From: an uncultured Bacteroidales bacterium
GTDB lineage: Bacteria; Bacteroidota; Bacteroidia; Bacteroidales; WCHB1-69
Assembly (NCBI GenBank): GCA_937949745.1
Contig: CALECM010000097.1
Location: 1 to 10,421 of the forward strand
Direction: 5' to 3'
Length of the DNA stretch: 10,421 nt
Part shown: positions 1-7,326 of the stretch, piece after piece
How positions within the stretch are numbered: the first letter of the stretch is position 1
Layout of the letters: each line of letters begins with the position of its first letter
Notes under the pieces: generated by a model
What the model saw: only the letters and a program-made list of their open reading frames with translations
Database searches by the model: none
Told to the model about the DNA's origin: nothing
Position numbers and translations under genes: made by a program

Positions 1-494
1 TACAAAGCAGAAGTACCCGCAACCCGGAGAATCCCGAACGGAAAATCAAATTTACGGCGGGAGGTATGTTTGGAGCCCAATTCGGAACATACACCGGTGT
101 TTCGGTAGCTCCGCTTTTAGGGATATATCCCGGCGTGGACTGGCTATTGATCGGGGTCGGAGGAACATACATGTATACTTATTACGGTCCTTCCCAGGAA
201 TCATTCCATGATTTCGGTTTTAATGTATTCGTACGGGGACTCATTTGGAACCAACGACTTATCGCGCACCTTGGCTATGAATACCTCAACCTGGATTTAG
301 GCTTTTCCAACCAGATAGGAAAACACGAGCGCATCGACGCCCACGCGCTGTATATCGGTCCCGGATACAGGCAACCTGTTTCCGACCGGGTCAGCCTCTA
401 TGCCGTACTTCTGATAAATATCGCACGTTCCGTGGATAGCAGGGGGATATTTCCTCCGGTATATCCCAGTATAGGAGTTACCGTTGATTTTTAG
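1..494 (+). CDS. Outer-membrane beta-barrel protein, C-terminal part (5' end outside window)
   Basis: The frame is open from base 3 through a TAG at 492-494, giving 163 in-window codons. The ATG at 66 is probably internal, because the residues before it (KIKFTAGGMFGAQFG) look like the first beta-strand of the barrel and would be lost. Alternating small and aromatic residues in short strands (LLIGVGGTYMYTYYG, NVFVRGLIWNQRL, RVSLYAVLLINIARS) and a final strand ending in Phe (IGVTVDF) fit a small outer-membrane barrel of a kind common in Bacteroidota. The in-window sequence begins QSRSTRNPE, which resembles the polar start of a mature protein after signal cleavage, so perhaps only a signal peptide is missing (inference). 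No specific function is recognised. The gene ends 9 nt before the FtsX-type permease gene and is probably co-transcribed with it. Confidence 0.75.
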   Translation, partial: QSRSTRNPENPERKIKFTAGGMFGAQFGTYTGVSVAPLLGIYPGVDWLLIGVGGTYMYTYYGPSQESFHDFGFNVFVRGLIWNQRLIAHLGYEYLNLDLGFSNQIGKHERIDAHALYIGPGYRQPVSDRVSLYAVLLINIARSVDSRGIFPPVYPSIGVTVDF

Positions 495-503
495 ATAAAA
501 TAA

Positions 504-1733
504 ATGTCTAAATTTAAAATCCACCTTCTTCTTGCCCGACGATTATCCAAAGATAAAGAACAGAACCTTTCCCGGCCTATTATCCGGCTTTCGGAAATCG
601 GTGTGGCATTAGGCATTGCCACGATCATCATCGCCATGGCCATTACTACCGGATACAAAAATGTAATCCGCGATAAAGTAATAGGAATGGGGTCGCATAT
701 CAGGATTTCCAATTACGATAATAATTATTCTTTCGAACCTATTCCTTTTGAAAGGGACCAGTTCTTTATACCTGAACTAAGAAATAATCCGGAGATAGAG
801 AACCTGCAGTTTTTCGCTACCAAAGTCGGCATTATTAAAATGGAAGATCAGGTGGAGGGTATTGTTTTAAAAGGTATCGACAGCAGTTTTTACTGGAAAT
901 ACTTCCAACAAAATATCATTGAGGGAAACAGGATAAGTACCGACAGTACGGTTGCCGGACAGGATATCCTGATCTCGTCCAATTTATCCAGAAAACTTAA
1001 GATCAATACCGGGGATAAAGTACGGACTTATTTCGTGCAGGATCCTCCCATGCAAAGAAGTTTTACGGTATCCGGAATCTTCGAGACGGGACTGCCTGAA
1101 TTCGATGAAAGTTTCGCACTTGTGGACCTCCGGCATATACAAAAATTAAATGGGTGGGACAGTACTTTGGTCGGAGGTATCGAGATCCTTATTTCCGATT
1201 ACGATAAAATCGACGAGATCGGAAATATCGTGAACCACAGTATCGGCTTCCAGCTTAAAGCGGAAACCGTCAAGCAGATCTATCCGCAGCTTTTCGAATG
1301 GATCGCCCTTTTCGATACTAATGTACTTGTATTGATGATCATTACCATTTTCATTTGCATGATCACCATGATCTCCACTTTTTTTATCATAGTGCTGGAA
1401 CAAACCCCGACCATCGGCATCCTGAAAACGCTGGGAATGAAGACCCGCGATGTGATACCGGTTTTCCTGGCCATAGCTTCCGGAATTTTATTCAGGGGAT
1501 TGGTTATCGGAAATCTTTTCGCGATCGTTCTGTGTTTATTGCAACAACATTTTCATTTCATCAAACTGGACGCCGCCACCTATTATGTGGACTACATCCC
1601 TATTGAACTGAATCCTTTCGCCATACTCGGAATCAACTTCGGGATCCTTTTGGTCTGTTTTATCGTATTAATTTTCCCGGCTTATTATATTGCAAAAAAG
1701 ATTTCGCCTATTAATGCCATAAGATTCGATTAA
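504..1733 (+). CDS. FtsX/LolC-E family ABC transporter permease
   Basis: This 409-residue inner-membrane protein has the MacB/FtsX permease layout. There is one transmembrane helix near residues 31-50, a large periplasmic domain at about 55-265, and three C-terminal helices near 272-298, 316-346 and 372-395. After the second helix, TIGILKTLGM (303-312) corresponds to the coupling-helix motif (EIGILRAIGA-like) that contacts the ATPase. The C-terminus (KKISPINAIRFD) is typical of LolC/LolE-type permeases. In the family, such proteins work with a LolD-like ATPase to move lipoproteins or other envelope substrates. No ATPase gene is adjacent here, so the partner must be encoded elsewhere. It could equally be a general MacB-like permease; lipoprotein release is the likeliest role. 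The ATG at 504 gives a normal N-terminus (LLLARRLSKDK). The next gene starts 1 nt after the stop, suggesting translational coupling. Confidence 0.9.
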   Translation: MSKFKIHLLLARRLSKDKEQNLSRPIIRLSEIGVALGIATIIIAMAITTGYKNVIRDKVIGMGSHIRISNYDNNYSFEPIPFERDQFFIPELRNNPEIENLQFFATKVGIIKMEDQVEGIVLKGIDSSFYWKYFQQNIIEGNRISTDSTVAGQDILISSNLSRKLKINTGDKVRTYFVQDPPMQRSFTVSGIFETGLPEFDESFALVDLRHIQKLNGWDSTLVGGIEILISDYDKIDEIGNIVNHSIGFQLKAETVKQIYPQLFEWIALFDTNVLVLMIITIFICMITMISTFFIIVLEQTPTIGILKTLGMKTRDVIPVFLAIASGILFRGLVIGNLFAIVLCLLQQHFHFIKLDAATYYVDYIPIELNPFAILGINFGILLVCFIVLIFPAYYIAKKISPINAIRFD

Positions 1734-1734
1734 A

Positions 1735-2514
1735 ATGAAAATCTGTTTAGTCCAGTCGGATATTATTCCGGATAATATTACACAAAATCTGTTGCGTTAC
1801 GAAACATTATTTCAACAAATCAAGCAACAGCCTGACATTATTTTTTTTCCGGAAATGTTCAATTGCGGTTTTTCCCCGTCTTTGGTCAACAACGCGGAAC
1901 CATTGGGAGGAGAAAGCATGGTGTTCCTGCAATCGACGGCACACCGTTTTCAATGTGATATCGTGGCAAGCCTCCCGGTCAATACTAACGGTAAAATTTA
2001 TAACCGGCTTCTATGGATTAACAAAGAAGAAATCAGTGGCTTTTATGATAAAAGACACCTTTATTTCGGGGAAGAAAAAGAATACTGTACGCCGGGTTGT
2101 GAAAAAGTGATCATACCGAGGAATAATGTCCGTTTTCTGCCGCTTATTTGTTATGACATTCGCTTTCCTGTATGGTGTTGCAACCGTTATGATAACGGGG
2201 AATTCCTCTATGATTGTATCGTACTTATTGCCAATTTTCCGGCCCAGCGCAGTGATATCCTGCAAACACTGGCACAAGCCAGAGCCATTGAAAACCAGTC
2301 TTTTGTGATCGTTTGTAACCGTATCGGCCTGGACGGGAACGGGAATCCGCATCTCGGGAAAAGCATGGTGATCAATCCGCTGGGAAAAATCATCGCCGAA
2401 GCGCCGGAGAATAAAGAATTCCTGTTGGAAACAGAGATCAATATAGAATTGCTGGAAAAGATCAGACGGAAATTCCCGATCTATAAAGATTGGGATAAGG
2501 ACGAATTACAATAA
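1735..2514 (+). CDS. yafV: Nitrilase-superfamily omega-amidase, YafV type
   Basis: The protein has 259 residues, close to E. coli YafV in length. The nitrilase catalytic triad is visible: Glu40 in FFPEMFNCGF, Lys106 in YDKRHLY and Cys139 in LICYDIRFPVW. The YDKRHL and CYDIRFPVW signatures are those of the YafV/Nit2 branch. In that branch the enzymes hydrolyse alpha-keto acid amides such as 2-oxoglutaramate, giving 2-oxoglutarate and ammonia. The pathway clears the products of glutamine transaminases, including the last step of methionine salvage. The enzyme is expected to be cytosolic; there is no signal peptide. Its ATG overlaps the end of the upstream permease operon (1-nt gap), and no functional link between the two is evident. 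Its stop lies 7 nt from the convergent guaA stop. Assignment to the superfamily is firm, while the exact substrate is inferred from motif similarity. Confidence 0.87.
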   Translation: MKICLVQSDIIPDNITQNLLRYETLFQQIKQQPDIIFFPEMFNCGFSPSLVNNAEPLGGESMVFLQSTAHRFQCDIVASLPVNTNGKIYNRLLWINKEEISGFYDKRHLYFGEEKEYCTPGCEKVIIPRNNVRFLPLICYDIRFPVWCCNRYDNGEFLYDCIVLIANFPAQRSDILQTLAQARAIENQSFVIVCNRIGLDGNGNPHLGKSMVINPLGKIIAEAPENKEFLLETEINIELLEKIRRKFPIYKDWDKDELQ

Positions 2515-2521
2515 CTTTCTG

Positions 2522-4042
2522 TTATTCCCACTCGATCGTGGCAGGAGGTTTGGAACTGATATCATAGACCACCCTGTTGATCCCTTTCACTTTATTGATG
2601 ATTTCATTGGAAATTTTCGCCAGAAAGTCATAAGGTAATTTGGCCCAATCAGCCGTCATTCCGTCCGTAGATAATACGGCGCGCAAAGCCACCGCGTTTT
2701 CGTAGGTCCTTTCATCTCCCATCACGCCCACCGACTGTATGGGAAGCAGGATCGTTCCGGCCTGCCAAACCTCATTATAAAGGTTATGGGTTTTTAAACC
2801 TTCAATAAAAATATGATCGGCTTCCTGTAAAATATGCACTTTCTCAGGAGTGATCTCTCCTAAAATCCGTACTCCCAATCCCGGTCCTGGAAACGGATGC
2901 CGCTGTATCAAACTCTCGGGAATACCCAACGTTTTCCCCACACGGCGCACCTCATCCTTGAACAATAAATGTAACGGTTCCACCACTTTCAAATTCATCT
3001 TTTCCGGTAAGCCGCCTACATTATGATGGGATTTGATCACCATACCGGTAATCGATAACGATTCGATCCTGTCCGGATAAATAGTCCCCTGGGCCAGCCA
3101 TTTAATATCTTCCAGTTTTCCCGCTTCTTCTTCGAAAACATCGATAAAGCCTTTCCCTATGATTTTCCTTTTTTGTTCCGGTTCTGTCACTCCTTTCAAA
3201 GCCGCATAAAAACGGTCGGCAGCCCTGATACCTTTTACGTTTAATCCTAATACCTTATAATTTTCCAGAACAGTTTCAAATTCATTTTTCCTCAGCAAAC
3301 CGTTATCCACGAAAAGGCAATAGAGGTTTTTGCCGATAGCTTTGTTCAATAAGACAGCTGCCACGGTAGAATCCACACCGCCGGATAATCCCAGTACTAC
3401 CTTGTCATCCTGTAAGGTATCTTTTAATTCCCGTACCGTACTCTCTATAAAAGACGCCGGTGTCCAGTCCTGCCTGCAACCGCAGATCTGTTGTACGAAA
3501 TTACCCAATACAACCATTCCGTCTTCACTATGGTAAACTTCCGGATGGAACTGTACTGCCCACGTCGGTTCTCCATCTATTTTATAAGCCGCCACTTTCA
3601 CTTCATGCGTACTGGCGATAATCTTAAACCGTGACGGAATTTCCAGAATGGTATCTCCGTGAGACATCCACACCTGACTGTCAGGACGAATACCTTTTAA
3701 AAGTATATCATCCGGATCAAACGAAGTAATATGGGCCCTGCCATATTCGCGGGAACTGCTGGAACCTACTTTTCCACCCGACAATTGAGCCAGGTATTGG
3801 GCGCCATAGCAAATCCCCAGTAAAGGAAATTTTCCCTGGATACGATCCATGGCCGGTTTGAAAGCGTCTTCCTGATTAACGGAAAACGGACTTCCGGACA
3901 AAATAACGCCTTTGATATTTTCCGTATTTTCCGGGAACTTATTATAAGGCAATATCTCGCAATAAGTATTTAGTTCGCGTATTCTTCTGGCGATTAGTTG
4001 GGTATATTGTGACCCGAAATCTAAAATGATGATTTTTTCCAT
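2522..4042 (-). CDS. guaA: GMP synthase (glutamine-hydrolysing)
   Basis: This 506-residue two-domain cytosolic enzyme converts XMP, ATP and glutamine to GMP, the guanine branch of purine synthesis. The N-terminal class I glutamine amidotransferase domain (about 1-190) has the nucleophile Cys78 in LLGICYGAQ, with His166 and Glu168 in QFHPEVYHS. The ATP-pyrophosphatase domain follows, with the PP-loop LSGGVDST (219-226). The C-terminal dimerisation domain ends in the family hallmark SSKPPATIEWE. The length is slightly below the 525 residues of E. coli GuaA, and all key motifs are intact. It is the last gene of a purM-purN-guaA operon, 30 nt downstream of purN. The ATG at 4042 directly precedes the conserved start MEKIIILDFGSQYTQLIARR, so the start is secure. 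Confidence 0.98.
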   Translation of the reverse strand: MEKIIILDFGSQYTQLIARRIRELNTYCEILPYNKFPENTENIKGVILSGSPFSVNQEDAFKPAMDRIQGKFPLLGICYGAQYLAQLSGGKVGSSSSREYGRAHITSFDPDDILLKGIRPDSQVWMSHGDTILEIPSRFKIIASTHEVKVAAYKIDGEPTWAVQFHPEVYHSEDGMVVLGNFVQQICGCRQDWTPASFIESTVRELKDTLQDDKVVLGLSGGVDSTVAAVLLNKAIGKNLYCLFVDNGLLRKNEFETVLENYKVLGLNVKGIRAADRFYAALKGVTEPEQKRKIIGKGFIDVFEEEAGKLEDIKWLAQGTIYPDRIESLSITGMVIKSHHNVGGLPEKMNLKVVEPLHLLFKDEVRRVGKTLGIPESLIQRHPFPGPGLGVRILGEITPEKVHILQEADHIFIEGLKTHNLYNEVWQAGTILLPIQSVGVMGDERTYENAVALRAVLSTDGMTADWAKLPYDFLAKISNEIINKVKGINRVVYDISSKPPATIEWE

Positions 4043-4072
4043 GTGGCGATATGGTTAACAGGTAAGTTACCT

Positions 4073-4651
4073 TTATATTTCTTTTTTTAATTTTTCTATG
4101 ATATCCCGGACAACAACCGGATAAAGTTTATGTTCCAGTTGATGAATCCTGTTTTCAATTTCTTCCAGCGATTCATTTCCGTTAGCTTTGAAACAATCCT
4201 GAGCGATGATCCGCCCGGTATCGACTCCCTGATCAACATAATGGATCGTTACGCCAAACACTTTAACCCCGTATTCGTAAGCCTTCCCAATAGCATGTAA
4301 TCCCGGGAAAGCCGGCAAAAGCGACGGATGAATATTGAGTATCCTTCCCTGGTAACCTGCCAAAAGCACATCACCTACGATACGCATGTAACCCGCCAGT
4401 ACTACCAGTCCGATCCCTTTCTCTTTTAACAGATCCACCAAAACGGTTTCATAATTTTCTTTGGAAGCATACTCTTTCGCTTTAAAAGCAAAAGTCTCGA
4501 TACGATGCTGCTTAGCCCGTTCCACCGCATAGCAATCCGGTTTATCCGTAACCAGAAGGGCGATGTCCGCCGGCAGGGAACCATTGGATTGCGCCTCTAT
4601 CAAGGCCTCAAAATTAGAGCCGAATCCACTGGCGAAAACTGCAATTTTCAT
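4073..4651 (-). CDS. purN: Phosphoribosylglycinamide formyltransferase (GAR transformylase)
   Basis: The 192-residue enzyme transfers a formyl group from 10-formyltetrahydrofolate to glycinamide ribonucleotide, step 3 of IMP synthesis. The N-terminal FASGFGSNFEAL loop (6-17) binds the nucleotide phosphate. The catalytic residues fall at the E. coli numbering: Asn106 and His108 in LNIHPSLLP, and Asp144 in DQGVDTGRII. The folate-binding region LVVLAGYMRI (82-91) is present. The length is slightly shorter than E. coli PurN (212). The gene lies 30 nt downstream of purM and 30 nt upstream of guaA, all on the minus strand, and most likely depends on the purM promoter. The ATG at 4651 gives MKIAVFASGFGS, the expected family start. 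Confidence 0.97.
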   Translation of the reverse strand: MKIAVFASGFGSNFEALIEAQSNGSLPADIALLVTDKPDCYAVERAKQHRIETFAFKAKEYASKENYETVLVDLLKEKGIGLVVLAGYMRIVGDVLLAGYQGRILNIHPSLLPAFPGLHAIGKAYEYGVKVFGVTIHYVDQGVDTGRIIAQDCFKANGNESLEEIENRIHQLEHKLYPVVVRDIIEKLKKEI

Positions 4652-4681
4652 TAGTATATGTGTAGTATAATTTTATAACTA

Positions 4682-5716
4682 TTAATTGATAAGATTGATC
4701 CGTATACCTTCCTTGCCGGTAACTTGTCCGATTACGGCCGGTTCTTCCCCGAATTCCCGTAAAGTAGCCAAAGCCTGGTCCACATCCCCTTTTCCGGTTA
4801 CCATGATCATGCCGATACCCATATTAAAGATATTGAACATCTGACGATGAGGAATACCTCCTAATTTTTCCAGGAAATCGAATACCGGCGGTTTTGCCCA
4901 CTTTTCTTCGTCAATCTCAACACCCTGTCCCGGTTGTAAGATACGGGGAATATTTTCATCAAACCCACCGCCGGTGATATGGGAAATCGCGTGTATATCT
5001 ACTTTCCGCAATACTTCCAGCACCGGTTTCACATAAATCCTTGTAGGAGTTAAGAGGGTCTCTCCTAATTTTCCGTTTAATTCCGGATAATGTTTAGATA
5101 AATCTAATTGATGATCTTTCAATACCACTTTACGTACTAAAGAAAAACCGTTCGAATGTACCCCGGACGAAGGAAGACCGATCAGGATATCGCCTGCTTT
5201 AACTTTGGATCCGTCTATCAGTTGGGATTTCTCGACGGCGCCGACCGTAAAACCTGCGATGTCGTATTCTTCCACCGGATACATATCGGGCATTTCGGCG
5301 GTTTCGCCTCCTATAAGGGCACATCCTGCCATTACACATCCGTCCGATACTCCTTTTACGATCTGTTCAACTTTCTCCGGATAATTTTTTCCCAGCGCGA
5401 TGTAATCAAGGAAAAACAAAGGCGTCGCTCCCTGTGCCAATACGTCATTGACACACATGGCCACCACATCTATACCGATAGTATCATGTTTATCCAACAA
5501 AAAAGCCAGCTTAAGTTTAGTTCCTACCCCATCCGTTCCGCTCACCAGAACGGGCTCTTTCATATTTAACATGGAAAGATCGAACATTCCCCCGAAACTT
5601 CCTATGTTACCCATCATTCCCAAACGCTGGGTTCTGGCTATGTGTTTTTTAATTCTTTCCACCGATTCGTAACCGGCTTCGAGATTAACTCCGGCTTTTT
5701 CGTAGGATTCTGCCAT
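4682..5716 (-). CDS. purM: Phosphoribosylformylglycinamidine cyclo-ligase (AIR synthetase)
   Basis: The 344-residue ATP-dependent enzyme closes the imidazole ring of FGAM to form 5-aminoimidazole ribonucleotide, step 5 of IMP synthesis. Family motifs appear in order: GTDGVGTKLKLAF (60-72), CVNDVLAQGA (88-97), GGETAEMPDMY (136-146), HSNGFSLVR (187-195), HITGGGFDENIPR (246-258) and FNMGIGM (297-303). The length matches the family (E. coli PurM has 345 residues). It is the first gene of the purM-purN-guaA operon. Upstream, a TAACTTTG -7 box about 47 nt from the ATG and a repeated 14-bp sequence suggest promoter and operator elements; no purine riboswitch is apparent. The start at 5716 gives MAESYEKAGVNLEAG, matching the usual PurM N-terminus (YxxAGVDxxAG). 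Confidence 0.98.
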   Translation of the reverse strand: MAESYEKAGVNLEAGYESVERIKKHIARTQRLGMMGNIGSFGGMFDLSMLNMKEPVLVSGTDGVGTKLKLAFLLDKHDTIGIDVVAMCVNDVLAQGATPLFFLDYIALGKNYPEKVEQIVKGVSDGCVMAGCALIGGETAEMPDMYPVEEYDIAGFTVGAVEKSQLIDGSKVKAGDILIGLPSSGVHSNGFSLVRKVVLKDHQLDLSKHYPELNGKLGETLLTPTRIYVKPVLEVLRKVDIHAISHITGGGFDENIPRILQPGQGVEIDEEKWAKPPVFDFLEKLGGIPHRQMFNIFNMGIGMIMVTGKGDVDQALATLREFGEEPAVIGQVTGKEGIRINLIN

Positions 5717-5785
5717 GAAAAATGTTTTAAATGTGATAAATAGCTTTTTTTCGGAACAAATGCAAAGTTACGAAAAATGTTTTAA
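5717..5785 (-). repeat. Two perfect 14-bp direct repeats in the purM upstream region (possible operator)
   Basis: TTAAAACATTTTTC (minus strand) occurs at 5717-5730, touching the purM ATG, and at 5772-5785, one base upstream of the TAACTTTG -7 box. The copies start 55 bp apart. An 8-bp partial copy (plus-strand GAAAAATG) lies at 5842-5849, just upstream of the -7 box of the divergent porin gene. Placement around the promoter suggests binding sites of a regulator, but the repeat is AT-rich and no known regulator motif is recognised. Confidence 0.4.
5763..5770 (-). promoter_or_regulatory. Candidate -7 promoter box for the purM-purN-guaA operon
   Basis: The minus strand reads TAACTTTG, a full match to the Bacteroidota -7 consensus TAnnTTTG, followed by the common CA. 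Transcription would start near 5758, giving a leader of roughly 42 nt before the purM ATG. No TTTG -33 element is seen at the expected 19-21 bp spacing, so the promoter may be weak or activator-dependent. Confidence 0.5.
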
Positions 5786-5860
5786 TCCCGCCATGGTTGC
5801 AGGTTCTATATTTTCTGTCCGCTTATAAATCTTTTCTATCGGAAAAATGAAAAAGTACTT

Positions 5861-5868
5861 TATTTTTG
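5861..5868 (+). promoter_or_regulatory. Candidate -7 promoter box for the DcaP-like porin gene
   Basis: TATTTTTG, followed by CA, matches the Bacteroidota -7 consensus TAnnTTTG and predicts a leader of about 19 nt before the ATG at 5892. The expected -33 position (about 5838-5841) reads ATCG, a poor match to TTTG. Confidence 0.5.
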
Positions 5869-5891
5869 CACTTTAATTCAGATCACCGGTT

Positions 5892-7322
5892 ATGAAGAAA
5901 ATACTACTATTTATCTGTATAATTGTCAACACGTTATTTCTTTCATACAGCGCTAACGGAGTTCCCGTCGATACATCCGGCGTCCGGAAAAATGCGAAAT
6001 GGAGACAATTCTTTTCCTTAAAAGAGAGCGATACCATAAGGGAACTGCATAAAATCACGACTGCACAGGATTATTCACCACTTCCGGCAAATAAATGGGG
6101 ATTATCGCTGAGCGGTTTTATTTGCAACGACTTTTTTTGGGATACCCGTAAAATGGTCGATGCCCGCGACGGAGCTATTTGCTTGTACCCTGACGATATC
6201 AATGCCGATGTAAACGGAAGAGATATCAATGCGCATCCTTCGTTTAATTTTGTCGTGATGAATACCCGGTTAACGCTACGTATCCAGGCTCCCGATGCGT
6301 TACGAGCACGTGTATCGGGAATGATCGAAGGATGGTTCATGGGAATATCCAATCAGGATATGAACGGATTTGCCATGCGTCATGCTTTCATCAAATTAGA
6401 CTGGAAATCGACATCGTTATTATTGGGACAAACCTGGCATCCGATGTTCACCGAAAGATGTTTTCCACACACCGTTGCTGCCAGCGCCGGAGCTCCCTTC
6501 CAACCCTTTGCCCGTTCTCCGCAGATCCGCCTGAACCAGCGATTCGCCAAATATTCCGGTTTCCTGTTGTATCTGAACGCTCAAAGAGATTACCTTTCCA
6601 CGGGCAGGAATGGCGCAAGTGCTGAATACCTGCGCAACTCGGCCATCCCGGAAACAGGTCTGCAATATATCTTCGATTACAAAAAAAACAAAGACGAAAA
6701 TAGTTCCCACGAAGTTTATGCCGGAATCGGGATTAATTATAAATATTTGATACCACGCCTCACCACTGCAGGCAATGAATATACCCGAAACGGTTTACAC
6801 AGCGGATCGGCATTAGCTTTCCTGCATTATAACCACCGTATATCAGCGGAACATAAATGGGGATTCAAGGTGAAAGCCACCTGGTCGCAGGCGTGTAACG
6901 AATACCTGTTGCCGGGAGGATATGCCGTTAAATACTATGCTGACGAACCGTTCAATGACAGCATTAATTACCAGTATACCGCGCTTAATAATTTTTCTTC
7001 GTGGATGGATATCTATGCCGGAATCCGTTCCTGGGAAATAGGACTCTTTGCCGGTTACAGCAAGAATTTCGGTTCATTCGACTTTTTACAGGCTCCCGGA
7101 AACGGACAGGCTTTTTTCGGCAGGGGACTTAATATAGATCATCTTTACCGGATAAGTGCCCGTGTAAAATACAATGCCAATAAATTGCAATTCGGACTGG
7201 AGCCGGAATATACCGCCGTACGGTATGGCGATGATCTTACGGAGAAAGGAAAAGTGATGCCGGAAGGATCCCGGTTGGTGCATGGGATCAGGATATTATT
7301 GTCTGTCACATTATTTTTCTAA
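5892..7322 (+). CDS. DcaP-like outer-membrane porin
   Basis: The 476-residue protein begins with a signal peptide: KK, a hydrophobic core near residues 4-18, and likely cleavage around Ala21. From about residue 68 (KWGLSLSGFICNDFFWDTR) onward it consists of alternating beta-strands and ends in a strand closing with Phe-Phe (ILLSVTLFF), the pattern read by the BAM machinery. GQTWHPMF (179-186) and AGAPFQPFARSPQIR (199-213) are motifs I recognise from a DcaP-like barrel family that is widespread in Bacteroidales and usually annotated as hypothetical. DcaP porins elsewhere form trimers that admit negatively charged small molecules; the substrate here is unknown. It is transcribed divergently from the purine operon, and its stop lies 4 nt from the convergent ABC-F stop. 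Membership of an outer-membrane barrel family is firm, while the porin role is inferred. Confidence 0.8.
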   Translation: MKKILLFICIIVNTLFLSYSANGVPVDTSGVRKNAKWRQFFSLKESDTIRELHKITTAQDYSPLPANKWGLSLSGFICNDFFWDTRKMVDARDGAICLYPDDINADVNGRDINAHPSFNFVVMNTRLTLRIQAPDALRARVSGMIEGWFMGISNQDMNGFAMRHAFIKLDWKSTSLLLGQTWHPMFTERCFPHTVAASAGAPFQPFARSPQIRLNQRFAKYSGFLLYLNAQRDYLSTGRNGASAEYLRNSAIPETGLQYIFDYKKNKDENSSHEVYAGIGINYKYLIPRLTTAGNEYTRNGLHSGSALAFLHYNHRISAEHKWGFKVKATWSQACNEYLLPGGYAVKYYADEPFNDSINYQYTALNNFSSWMDIYAGIRSWEIGLFAGYSKNFGSFDFLQAPGNGQAFFGRGLNIDHLYRISARVKYNANKLQFGLEPEYTAVRYGDDLTEKGKVMPEGSRLVHGIRILLSVTLFF

Positions 7323-7326
7323 AGAA

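Noticed and set aside
66..494. ATG at 66 preceded by GGGAGG as the true start of the first gene
   Set aside because: The purine-rich stretch is only 2 nt from the ATG, Bacteroidota rarely use such sites, and the frame stays open upstream with residues that look like the first barrel strand.
4059..4073. AGGTAAGTTACCT palindrome between guaA and purN as a terminator
   Set aside because: A single-base centre cannot form a stable hairpin loop and no T-run follows. Its length is unremarkable for AT-rich intergenic sequence.
5156..5569. 137-codon open frame on the + strand inside purM
   Set aside because: It lies entirely antisense to a gene with secure motifs, and its translation shows no family features. 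Similar antisense frames inside guaA, the porin and the ABC-F gene were rejected for the same reason.
5717..5762. Purine riboswitch in the purM leader
   Set aside because: The predicted leader of about 42 nt is too short for an aptamer plus expression platform, and no paired stems with conserved loop bases are visible.
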